A DNA stretch of 31,072 bases. Origin: JBLHLB01 sp047618505 (GTDB lineage Bacteria; Planctomycetota; UBA1135; GCA-002686595). The stretch spans positions 1 through 31,072 of the forward strand of contig JBLHLB010000014.1 in the NCBI GenBank assembly GCA_047618505.1. Direction: 5' to 3'. Within the stretch, counting starts at the first letter, position 1; every line of letters starts with the position of its first letter. Below the pieces are notes generated by a model. The model had not been told where the DNA came from and searched no databases. It saw only the letters and a program-made list of their open reading frames with translations. Positions 24,687 to 31,072 of the stretch are shown piece by piece. Made by a program: the position numbers and the translations under genes.

Positions 24687-25601
24687 ATGCTCCTCACGAC
24701 CGCCCTCTGCACCTCTCTTCTCTTCGCCGGCCCCGTCGACGACACTTGCTCGGCCGATAGCGCCGTTGCTTCGGCTCAGGCTGAGAAAAGCATCGTTGAA
24801 ACGGCCCTTGGTAACGAGTCCTTCTCGACCCTCGTCGCTGCCCTCGGGGCCGCCGAGCTCGTCGAGACGCTCCAGGGCGAAGGACCCTTTACTGTCTTTG
24901 CCCCGACCAATGCCGCCTTCGCAAAACTGCCGAAGGAGCAGCTCGCGAATCTGCTGAAGCCCGAAAACAAGGCGCTTCTTCAAGCGATCCTGACCTATCA
25001 CGTTGTGTCGGGGAACTTGCCCGCAAAGAAGGTCGTTACCGCGAAGAACGCCGCGACGGTAAACGGCCAGCGCATTGACATCAAAGTGACCGATGCCGGT
25101 GTCACGGTCGACGGCGCAAGCGTGATTACGACAGACATCGCATGCTCCAATGGCGTCATCCACGTCATCGACTCCGTCATTCTGCCGAGTACGCTAGACC
25201 TGGTGGAGACCGCTGTTGAAGCTGGCTCCTTCAAGACCCTAGCGGCCGCCCTCGGGGCTGCTCAACTGGTCGAGGCGCTCCAGGGTAAGGGTCCCTTCAC
25301 CGTCTTCGCACCCACCGACGAAGCATTTGCCGCTCTGCCGGAGGGTACGGTGGCGAACCTTCTCAAGCCCGAGAACCGTGGAACGCTCGCAGCGATCCTG
25401 ACTCTCCACGTCGTCCCCGGCCGTATCTACTCCGAAACCGTTGCCGCTGGCAGCGAGTTCAAGACACTCCAGGGCCAGACACTTCTCTCCCGCATGCATG
25501 ACGGCAAGGTCCTCGTGAACGGCGCTCAGATCCTCAAGGCTGACATCGAAGCCACGAATGGTGTCATTCACGTGATCGACACCGTCCTTCTCCCCGAGTA
25601 G
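24687..25601 (+). CDS. Secreted protein with two fasciclin (FAS1) domains
   Basis: A 304-residue exported protein. After a signal peptide (about 1-22) come two tandem FAS1 domains (about 34-166 and 168-304), each with the FxTLVAALxAAxLVExLQGxGPFTVFAPT block and the closing NGVIHVIDxVxLP block. The two are similar enough to be an internal duplication. FAS1 domains mediate adhesion or ligand binding; the mycobacterial homologues Mpt70/Mpt83 are main targets of SigK-RskA, a pair also encoded 2.5 kb downstream here. ATG 24687 is chosen because it begins the signal peptide; the in-frame extension upstream to 24453 runs through the promoter and the 9-bp repeats. A strong terminator follows. Confidence 0.93.
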   Translation: MLLTTALCTSLLFAGPVDDTCSADSAVASAQAEKSIVETALGNESFSTLVAALGAAELVETLQGEGPFTVFAPTNAAFAKLPKEQLANLLKPENKALLQAILTYHVVSGNLPAKKVVTAKNAATVNGQRIDIKVTDAGVTVDGASVITTDIACSNGVIHVIDSVILPSTLDLVETAVEAGSFKTLAAALGAAQLVEALQGKGPFTVFAPTDEAFAALPEGTVANLLKPENRGTLAAILTLHVVPGRIYSETVAAGSEFKTLQGQTLLSRMHDGKVLVNGAQILKADIEATNGVIHVIDTVLLPE

Positions 25602-25626
25602 GAGTTTGAACGAACAATCCCCCAGT

Positions 25627-25659
25627 AAAGGGCGTGGGTATCCCCCACGCCCTTTTTTT
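25627..25659 (+). terminator. Intrinsic terminator after the fasciclin gene
   Basis: A perfect 12-bp stem AAAGGGCGTGGG (25627-25638) / CCCACGCCCTTT (25644-25655) with a 5-nt loop and a run of seven T (25653-25659). It separates the fasciclin gene from the propeller gene. Confidence 0.95.
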
Positions 25660-25670
25660 GTGGGTTCCGC

Positions 25671-25696
25671 GCATCCAACTCCATGAGTCTGCGAAT
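25671..25696 (+). promoter_or_regulatory. Predicted ECF promoter of the propeller gene
   Basis: GCATCC (25671-25676), a 14-nt spacer (one shorter than the others) and GCGAAT (25691-25696) lie 41 nt upstream of ATG 25738 and directly after the fasciclin terminator. Confidence 0.5.
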
Positions 25697-25737
25697 TGAA
25701 GTGTGCTGGAACCATTCGCTTCTCCTCAGAGCCCGCC

Positions 25738-27015
25738 ATGCATCAGATTGAAACGCCCCACATTTTGAGCTTTACCCTACTTGCCTTGTCCGCACTAGCC
25801 TTCCAAGGATCCGATGACGGGGAGGCCTTGGATGGTCTCGACACTTGGCAGCAGTGGCGCGGGCCGGAGCGCGACGGAAGCGCCCCCGGCACTAGCTGGG
25901 CAAAGGACCTCACCGAAGAGCAACTGGAACAGACCTGGGTGATCGACCAGCTCGGGCCAAGCTACTCAGGTCCCGTAGTCGACTCCGAGCGTGTCTACAC
26001 GACTGAGACTGTCGACGAGAAGTTCGAGGTGGTACGGGCTTTTAGTCGGGCGACCGGCGAGGAGTTGTGGCAAACGCGCTGGACCGGCTCGATGGAGGTA
26101 CCCTTCTTCGCCGCGCGTAACGGATCCTGGATTCGAAGCACCCCTGTCGTAGACGAGAATTCCCTCTACGTGGCAGGGATTCAGGACACCCTAACCTGCT
26201 TGGATGTACAGACCGGCGACGTCCGATGGTCCGTGAACTTCAGCGAACGATTTGATGCGCCCCCGCCTCCCTTTGGATGCGCTTCATCACCGCTATTGGA
26301 AGGCCAGGATCTATACATTCAGGCTGGCGCATCCTTGGTCAAGCTCGACAAGTCGACGGGCATGACAATCTGGCGCAGCATCGTGGAAACGGGCGATGTC
26401 ATGAGTGCTGGAGCATTCTCGTCCCCTGTGCTCGCCGAACTGTGTGGGCAGCCGCAACTCGTCGTTCAATCGAGGACCGAGCTCTTTGGGATTGACGCTG
26501 TCGACGGCAGGGAATTGTGGTCAACGCCCGTCAAGGCTTTCCGCGGAATGAACATACTCACCCCCACAATTGTGGGCGACGGAGTCTTCACCTCTTCCTA
26601 TGGCGGCCGATCACATCTCTTCATGATTCGTAAAGGCGAAGATGGGCTGAAAGTTGAGGAGGAGTGGGAGAGCAGGCTTCAGGGTTACATGACTTCTCCA
26701 GTCGTCGTGGATGGGCATGCCTACCTATTCCTCAAGAGCAATCGATTCGGTTGCGTCGACCTCTCAACCGGGGAGGAGCGCTGGACCTCACCTCCTACAG
26801 GAGATTCTTACTGGTCTCTGGCCGTGCAGGGCAATCGGATCTTGGCACTCTCCGATACGGGGATATTGCGCTTTGTGAAAGCCGATCCGAGCGCCTACGA
26901 AGTGCTATCGGAGCGAGAGGTCACTGAGGGCGAGAGCTGGGCCCACGTTGCGCCCGCCGGTGCCCAAGTCTTCGTTCGCTCCCTAGACTCCTTGATCGCC
27001 CTGAGCTGGAACTGA
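25738..27015 (+). CDS. Exported PQQ-like beta-propeller protein
   Basis: A 425-residue protein with a signal peptide (about 1-24) and a WD40/PQQ-type beta-propeller. The repeated blade signature is visible several times: AFSRATGEELWQTRW, CLDVQTGDVRWSVNF, KLDKSTGMTIWRS, GIDAVDGRELWSTP and CVDLSTGEERWTSP, preceded by the planctomycete-like opener WQQWRGPERDGSAPG. No enzyme residues or PQQ ligands can be assigned, so a structural or binding role outside the cytoplasm is likeliest. ATG 25738 is preferred over an upstream in-frame start at 25696 because it begins the signal peptide. It lies between the fasciclin gene and the ECF sigma gene, all on the plus strand. Confidence 0.9.
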   Translation: MHQIETPHILSFTLLALSALAFQGSDDGEALDGLDTWQQWRGPERDGSAPGTSWAKDLTEEQLEQTWVIDQLGPSYSGPVVDSERVYTTETVDEKFEVVRAFSRATGEELWQTRWTGSMEVPFFAARNGSWIRSTPVVDENSLYVAGIQDTLTCLDVQTGDVRWSVNFSERFDAPPPPFGCASSPLLEGQDLYIQAGASLVKLDKSTGMTIWRSIVETGDVMSAGAFSSPVLAELCGQPQLVVQSRTELFGIDAVDGRELWSTPVKAFRGMNILTPTIVGDGVFTSSYGGRSHLFMIRKGEDGLKVEEEWESRLQGYMTSPVVVDGHAYLFLKSNRFGCVDLSTGEERWTSPPTGDSYWSLAVQGNRILALSDTGILRFVKADPSAYEVLSEREVTEGESWAHVAPAGAQVFVRSLDSLIALSWN

Positions 27016-27159
27016 AGTGCCGTGCTCTGCAGTCAAACAACAGTAGCCCAGGCCTCTTGGAGCCTAAGGTCGTTTGCTTTAGCGGCGCTTGTTGGTGATA
27101 GTGGTCCCTGGCCCCGCATTTCACCCATCCAGGAAAGCAAGCGGGTCCACGGGTTCCCA

Positions 27160-27723
27160 ATGACCGAGCCGAGTCCCGACAAAGAGGCGCTGCTCATTCG
27201 AATCGCAAGCGGCGACTCGGATGCCGTCGGCGCGTGCCTGCAACGCTACGGTGCTCTGGTGTGGTCGGTTGTGGGCAAGGCGTGGAAGGACTTTTCTACA
27301 ATCGAGGACCTTGTCCAAGAGATCTTCATTGACGTTTGGAAAAGCGCCGGAAGGTTTGACCCTGGGAAGGCTTCCGAAGCGACCTTCATTTCGACGATCG
27401 CCCGCAGACGCGTCATCGATCGGCGACGGCGCATGGGGCGGGCACCTGAACTCGCCTTGATCGAAGATCACGAGGTCGGCCAGGAAGATTCTGAGTTGGA
27501 GCGGATCGACCACTGTGATGAGGCGCAGGTAGTCCACGAGGCCCTCGCCGAATTGAAGCCCGACCAGAGAAAAGTGATCCTCATGGCAGTTGTCGACGGC
27601 CTCACCCACAGTGAGATTGCGACAGTGACGGGCATGGCGCTCGGGACGATCAAGAGTCACATTCGGCGAGGTCTCGATCAAACGGCGCAGAAGTTGCGCG
27701 CCGCTCGCGGGAATGCCAAATGA
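27160..27723 (+). CDS. ECF RNA polymerase sigma factor (SigK-like)
   Basis: A 187-residue ECF sigma factor. Region 2 covers about 20-90, with the core-binding/-10 segment IEDLVQEIFIDVWKSAGRFDP (48-68) and ARRRVIDRRRR. Region 4 (about 128-180) has the -35-reading helix-turn-helix LTHSEIATVTGMALGTIKSHIRRGL. ATG 27160 matches the usual ECF N-terminus; no Shine-Dalgarno is evident. Its stop overlaps the anti-sigma ATG (ATGA). The RskA-type partner plus fasciclin, CFA synthase, DUF1365, FAD oxidoreductase and DUF1295 genes in the same window parallel the mycobacterial SigK system, hence the SigK-like label; the group assignment is inference. No copy of the shared promoter motif was found in the 144 bp upstream. 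Confidence 0.93.
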   Translation: MTEPSPDKEALLIRIASGDSDAVGACLQRYGALVWSVVGKAWKDFSTIEDLVQEIFIDVWKSAGRFDPGKASEATFISTIARRRVIDRRRRMGRAPELALIEDHEVGQEDSELERIDHCDEAQVVHEALAELKPDQRKVILMAVVDGLTHSEIATVTGMALGTIKSHIRRGLDQTAQKLRAARGNAK

Positions 27724-28490
27724 TTAGGCGCTTCGCAAACTGGGACGATCACACCCTTGACCTAGCTATAGACAGCTTCACGGTCGGGTTGGACGAAGGT
27801 GACGAGGCAAGCCTCCAGGGTTTGTCAGATCATGGGGACCTCCAAGACTTCGAGAACACCCTGGCGGCGATCAGCTTGAGCCAAGTCCAGACATTGGTGA
27901 ACCCCCCGGCTGAGCTCATACTCCGTATGGAACGCGCCGGCATGGAGTACCTGGTCGCCAATGTGAGTTCACCCTCGGCACAACGCGGCCGGGTCCTTGC
28001 ATTCCCACTGCGCGCGCTCGCCATCGCCGGCTGGCTACTGGCGGCGGGACTTCTCCTGGCAATGACTCTGTTCAAGGGAAGCGCGAGTCAGGACACCTAC
28101 GCGCAGCGTGGCTCCTTGATTACGACCGCAGGCGATCTCGTCAGGATCGAGTGGACAGCGACAGAGGATCCCGCTGCCTCCAGCGCTAGCGGAGACGTCG
28201 TGTGGAGCTCCACCCGACAGGAAGGCTACATGCGCTTCCGCAACCTCTCGCCCAACGATCCTGAGCAGACCCAGTATCAGCTCTGGATCTTCGATCCAAG
28301 TCGCGCTGACTGGGAGGCAAGACCCGTTGATGGCGGTGTATTCAACGTTCCGACCGAGGCCGAGGTCGTCGTCCCAATCGACCCGAAGCTTGAGGTTCGC
28401 GAAACGGCACTCTTCGCCGTAACCGTGGAAGCTCCCGGTGGAGTAGTCGTTTCAGATCGCGAACGATTGGTTCTCACCGCAGCGATCTAG
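27720..28490 (+). CDS. RskA-type transmembrane anti-sigma factor
   Basis: A 256-residue single-pass membrane protein translationally coupled to the ECF sigma gene. The cytoplasmic part (1-95) is helical and would bind the sigma factor; it has no HxxxCxxC zinc motif, so it is not a redox-zinc (ZAS) anti-sigma of the ChrR/RsrA type. A membrane helix spans about 98-117. The extracytoplasmic RskA domain (about 120-255) shows YQLWIFDPS, GGVFNVP and the end block FAVTVEAPGGVVVSDRERLVLT. RskA proteins are normally removed by regulated proteolysis, so the input is likely an envelope or redox signal. It converges on the B12-binding gene, with 19 bp between them. Confidence 0.92.
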   Translation: MIRRFANWDDHTLDLAIDSFTVGLDEGDEASLQGLSDHGDLQDFENTLAAISLSQVQTLVNPPAELILRMERAGMEYLVANVSSPSAQRGRVLAFPLRALAIAGWLLAAGLLLAMTLFKGSASQDTYAQRGSLITTAGDLVRIEWTATEDPAASSASGDVVWSSTRQEGYMRFRNLSPNDPEQTQYQLWIFDPSRADWEARPVDGGVFNVPTEAEVVVPIDPKLEVRETALFAVTVEAPGGVVVSDRERLVLTAAI

Positions 28491-28509
28491 GGTCAACGAA
28501 CCCTGCTGC

Positions 28510-29559
28510 CTAGAGCCCTAGCAGTGCGCGCCCCAGGCGGAGCGCATCCCGCGCATCGAGCGCGCAACCATCTGCCCCTATCTCTGCGGCAGCCTCCCCA
28601 AGGGCCCTAAAGGCGGGACCGCCGATCAACACTTTTTGTGCGGGGCGTACTTGCTTCAACACCTTGAGTGCCTGCGCGACTCCAACACGGTGCGTGTTCA
28701 GCGTGGCTCCAATCACGATCAAGTCTGCGTCGAATCTTTCGGCAGCCTGAGCCAAGTCATTGGATGGCGTGTTCGCGCCCAAACTGATGGAACGCCAACC
28801 ATCGAGTTCAAAGAATGCCGAGACGATTCGAAGACCCAGATCATGGGCATCACCTTCGGCCATCGTAAGAATTACAGAATGGCCGTTGGGAGAAGGCTCA
28901 GGGGCCAAGAACAAGATCTGCTCGAGGAGTCTGCTCGTCGTTTGGGTAGCGAAGTGTTCCTCTGCGATATTGATCGTCCCCTCGTGCCATCCGAGTCCAA
29001 TTTTTTGGAGGGCGAGGGTCAAGACACCATCTAGCGCATCAGAAACACTTAGCTGCTTGCCGCGGATGGCATCGGCAACAAGGTCGATCGCTCTGCGTGC
29101 ATCTCCTTCCCAGACAAGTGCGAGATAGGAGTCAACCAGCTCGCCAAAGGGACTATCGCCGCCGACAACGGTGTCAGCGGGTGAAGGAGAACGATCAAGC
29201 TCAAGAGTTGCTGCTTCCAGGAATCCGGCAAGACTCCCCCACGAGTCGCTGGGAAGCGAGTCCCTCAAGACAGCCCCAAGCTCCCCTAGGCCATCACGCA
29301 ACATCAGAGGTTGTGGGCCTCGCGCGCCAAAAGCCTCGCACCCCCATCTCACCTTTGCCGCGAACTGCTGCTGACTGCCGTCCTCAAGCGCCGCGGCAAG
29401 CTCCAGCACAAGGTTCTGAAAATGCGACTGCCAGGCGTCAAAATCCCCCTCTAGCCCATCCTTTCCACCGGAACGTTCCAGCGCTCGGCTCACCGCCATT
29501 GCGGCAAAGCCGCTAGCGCTCGTCCGTAAGAGTGTGGCAGTAAATCGAGTCGTATCCAT
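28510..29559 (-). CDS. CarH-like cobalamin-binding photosensor lacking an HTH domain
   Basis: A 349-residue protein whose C-terminal two thirds is the helical cap plus B12-binding Rossmann module of CarH/LitR photoreceptors. Counting from the upstream in-frame codon 29574, W196-H197 (GLGWHEG), E206-H207 (AEEHF) and the B12 ligand motif D242-A-H244-D-L-G align in identity and spacing with T. thermophilus CarH W131-H132, E141-H142 and H177. Those residues hold adenosylcobalamin and, for His132, form the light-induced bis-His adduct. The MerR DNA-binding domain is missing; instead there is a helical N-terminus (about 130 residues) of unknown type. ATG 29559 has AAGGAG 4 nt upstream. It may act through a partner, as AerR does, conceivably the adjacent sigma/anti-sigma pair. 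Confidence 0.87.
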   Translation of the reverse strand: MDTTRFTATLLRTSASGFAAMAVSRALERSGGKDGLEGDFDAWQSHFQNLVLELAAALEDGSQQQFAAKVRWGCEAFGARGPQPLMLRDGLGELGAVLRDSLPSDSWGSLAGFLEAATLELDRSPSPADTVVGGDSPFGELVDSYLALVWEGDARRAIDLVADAIRGKQLSVSDALDGVLTLALQKIGLGWHEGTINIAEEHFATQTTSRLLEQILFLAPEPSPNGHSVILTMAEGDAHDLGLRIVSAFFELDGWRSISLGANTPSNDLAQAAERFDADLIVIGATLNTHRVGVAQALKVLKQVRPAQKVLIGGPAFRALGEAAAEIGADGCALDARDALRLGRALLGL

Positions 29560-29974
29560 GGGTCTCCTTGGCACGGAATTATGACGACTTGACCGGGGAA
29601 TTGACAGTGGTCTCGCGGTCAGTCATGGCCGGATCATTCTCCCCGGGGCCCTCTTTGCTCGATCCGAGAGCAGCCCCACGACTTGCCTGCGCTGGCTGCC
29701 GTAACCCTAGTATGGATCCATCAAGGGCGCCAAGTGTTCGCGCAAGCCTCTACTGCATCTCCCACCTCTTGAGCCAGATCCCCGATGGGGACCAGACTGC
29801 GGAGTCCGTCATACCCCCCAGCAACTCCTGGCGAGATATCTAGCTTCGGGGACGTAGACGGCTGGACGTCGCGCTCTCGTTGCTCTTGATGCGTCTGCTA
29901 AGGCTCACCCCCGCCCAGGGGGGCGTTGGTGCGTAATGTCGATTGAGTCATCAAGCCCCCCACCGTTGCCGGAT
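29560..29974. other. Non-coding stretch upstream of the photosensor gene
   Basis: No gene is recognised. Next to the photosensor gene there is AAGGAG (29564-29569, minus strand) and a CATAAT that could be its -10, without a good -35. The rest shows only short GC-rich inverted repeats. Confidence 0.5.
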
Positions 29975-30142
29975 TCAGCGAGCGATGGCGACCGACTTCG
30001 GTCGTCCGCACTCTAGCATTCGGTTCAGCACCTTGCAGCCGATGGCGACCTCCGTCTTCTGCGCAGCTAGACCTCTGGCATGGAGCCTGTCGCCAAGCAT
30101 CGTCTTGCAGCGAAAGAAGGCGTTTTCCACGGTCCCCTGCCA
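29975..30142 (-). pseudogene. IS5-family transposase C-terminal remnant
   Basis: About 55 codons ending in a stop match the C-terminus of IS5-type DDE transposases: VENAFFRCKTMLGDRL, then ARGLAAQKTEVAIGCKVLNRM and a final short tail. The Glu of ENAFF is the expected third catalytic residue; the two Asp residues and the whole N-terminal part are missing. The homology stops exactly where the neighbouring repeat array begins (about 30141), so the element is truncated there. No terminal inverted repeat was identified. Confidence 0.75.
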
Positions 30143-30513
30143 GATACCGAGTCGCACACCAGATACCGAGTCGCACACCAACCGGCGTTTTTCCCGAAAG
30201 AAGTGCCGCAGCACGCCCGGCCCTCACGCTCGAGTCAGATACCGAGTCGCACACCAACCGGCGTTTTTCCCGAAAGAAGTGCCGCAGCACGCCCGGCCCT
30301 CACGCTCGGACGTCGGGCTTCACCGAGATTGGTGCGGCACCTTTGCGAGGAAGAATCGCGGGTGGTGTGCGACTCCGTATCCTGCGCGGACGTCGGGCTT
30401 CACCGAGATTGGTGCGGCACCTTTGCGAGGAAGAATCGCGGGTGGTGTGCGACTCCGTATCCCGTGCGACTCCGTATCCCGACTCCGTATCCCGCCCGCA
30501 ACTCCGTATCCCG
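30141..30513. repeat. Inverted array of about 76-80 bp repeats
   Basis: Order: a 19-bp partial unit (30141-30159); two identical 73-bp units beginning CAGATACCGAGTCGCACACC (30160-30232 and 30236-30308); two identical 76-bp units (30307-30382 and 30387-30462) ending GTGCGACTCCGTATCC; then three short partial ends (to 30513). The second pair is a diverged, inverted relative of the first: the reverse complement begins GGATACGGAGTCGCACACC and continues with matching TTCTTCC and GTGCCGCA blocks. The whole is therefore an imperfect palindrome of one repeat family with short tandem ends. It ends 4 bp from the SOUL stop codon. The open frames crossing it are repeat artefacts. Confidence 0.85.
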
Positions 30514-30517
30514 CCGA

Positions 30518-31072
30518 TCAGGGCTGCGTCGAGTCGACTTCGATCAGCACTTCGTTCCTGCGCAGGAATGGCAGCGTGAAAGGAGGATCGTAGGCCGCCG
30601 AGCGCGGGCCTGATTGCACCGACAAACCCTGCGCTTCGATCCACTTGTGAAGTCGTTCGACCTGCCTCTCCATCTTCGTTTCCGAGCGAAGCCCGCTGTA
30701 GCGAATGGAGGCGACGCGTTTCGGTTGAATCTGCCGGAGGGCCACGTTCTGGTTGGTGGGCGCGGGAGCGTTCTCGAGCGTGTACTCGCGCGGCAGGACG
30801 AAGGACATCTTCCAGCCTCCCTCGGTCTGCTCTTGGAAGACCGGCGCGGTCATCTCGATCTCGACGCTCTCCGGTTCCTGCAGCACCGGCGCCGTCATCG
30901 CGATCTTTTGCTGGGCCGAGTTCTCACCCGAGATGTAGTCGAAGAGCCGGAAGAAGGCCGTGTTCTGTTTTTCGCCAAGGTCCCCTCCGACGAGCGTCTC
31001 CACGACGACCAACTGCTCGTACTCGCGCAACTCGAAGTCGCCGTCCTCGACGAGCACCTCGTACCCAGCCTC
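30518..31072 (-). CDS. SOUL/HEBP-type haem-binding protein, 5' end outside window
   Basis: The C-terminal 184 residues of a SOUL-family protein; the frame is open to the last base (EAGYEVLVEDGDFELREYE at the edge), so the GTG at 31057 is an internal Val rather than a start. Family blocks: DFELREYEQLVVVET, FFRLFDYISGEN, the duplicated KIAMTAPV / IEMTAPV strands, SFVLPREYTLENAP and RVASIRYSG. SOUL proteins bind haem or tetrapyrroles; bacterial ones are poorly characterised. A signal peptide may lie outside the window. Its stop is 4 bp from the repeat array, so the array lies directly in its 3' flank. Confidence 0.92.
   Translation of the reverse strand, partial: EAGYEVLVEDGDFELREYEQLVVVETLVGGDLGEKQNTAFFRLFDYISGENSAQQKIAMTAPVLQEPESVEIEMTAPVFQEQTEGGWKMSFVLPREYTLENAPAPTNQNVALRQIQPKRVASIRYSGLRSETKMERQVERLHKWIEAQGLSVQSGPRSAAYDPPFTLPFLRRNEVLIEVDSTQP

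Noticed and set aside
27125..27159. CCATCC at 27125-27130 as an autoregulatory SigK-type -35 for the ECF gene
   Set aside because: No CGAAT-like -10 occurs 14-17 nt downstream; the sequence there is TCCACGG.
28491..28520. Bidirectional terminator between the anti-sigma and photosensor genes
   Set aside because: The CTGCCTAG/CTAGCAG arms are short and bulged, without a T-run on either strand.
30141..30513. CRISPR array
   Set aside because: Units are 73-76 bp, occur only twice in each orientation, have almost no spacers (3-4 bp), and no cas genes are nearby.
29943..30613. Plus-strand proteins of 177-216 residues across the repeat array
   Set aside because: They are translations of the repeats (recurring RTPTGV/TPYP strings), lack ribosome sites and overlap the transposase remnant and the SOUL gene.
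1..31072. tRNA or rRNA genes
   Set aside because: No cloverleaf-like or rRNA sequence was recognised by eye; a covariance-model scan would be needed to exclude small RNAs.

Overview
The window (about 31 kb, GC-rich) comes from an aerobic bacterium, most likely a planctomycete or a relative. That lineage call is inferred from gene content and from weak or absent Shine-Dalgarno sites at many starts; no rRNA or other marker gene is present. Nearly every recognisable gene relates to oxidative, light or electrophile stress, or to membrane-lipid modification.

Layout. 1-1285: truncated Old Yellow Enzyme gene (-) divergent from a TetR regulator (+). 1392-4808: an oxyR gene carrying an in-frame amber codon, behind a catalase-peroxidase gene with a predicted signal peptide (katG); an OxyR-like box lies about 250 bp upstream of katG. 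5457-10149: MscK/MscS-type channel and CorA transporter (-). 10310-16945: a translationally coupled minus-strand operon: DUF1295, CFA-synthase-like methyltransferase, fatty-acid desaturase, FAD oxidoreductase, DUF1365, second CFA synthase, DUF2878. 17014-19842 (+): alpha/beta hydrolase, unknown secreted protein, CIA30-domain protein. 19853-24466 (-): TIGR01777 epimerase, SRPBCC protein, thioredoxin-like protein, DUF523-DUF1722 protein, class II photolyase. 24687-28490 (+): two-domain fasciclin protein, PQQ-like beta-propeller, ECF sigma factor and RskA-type anti-sigma factor. 28510-29559 (-): a CarH-like cobalamin-binding photosensor without a DNA-binding domain. 29975-30513: an IS5-type transposase remnant joined to an inverted array of about 76-80 bp repeats. 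30518-31072: a SOUL haem-binding protein that runs off the window.

How it may work together. The set ECF sigma/RskA + fasciclin + CFA synthase + DUF1365 + FAD oxidoreductase + DUF1295 matches the sigK locus and regulon of Mycobacterium tuberculosis (sigK, rskA, ufaA1, Rv0446c, Rv0448c, Rv0449c, mpt70/mpt83). By eye, five promoters in the window share GCATCC-N14/15-(G/C)CGAAT, which resembles the SigK promoter. They precede the lipid operon, the hydrolase operon, the epimerase-photolyase operon, the fasciclin gene and the propeller gene. The divergent lipid/hydrolase pair is mirror-symmetric and places both start codons 8 nt after the -10, implying leaderless mRNAs. The proposal is a SigK-like, possibly light- or singlet-oxygen-responsive regulon joining lipid-chain modification, DNA photorepair and exported fasciclin, with a free-standing B12 photosensor next to the sigma/anti-sigma pair. 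The domain calls are firm; the regulatory wiring is inference.
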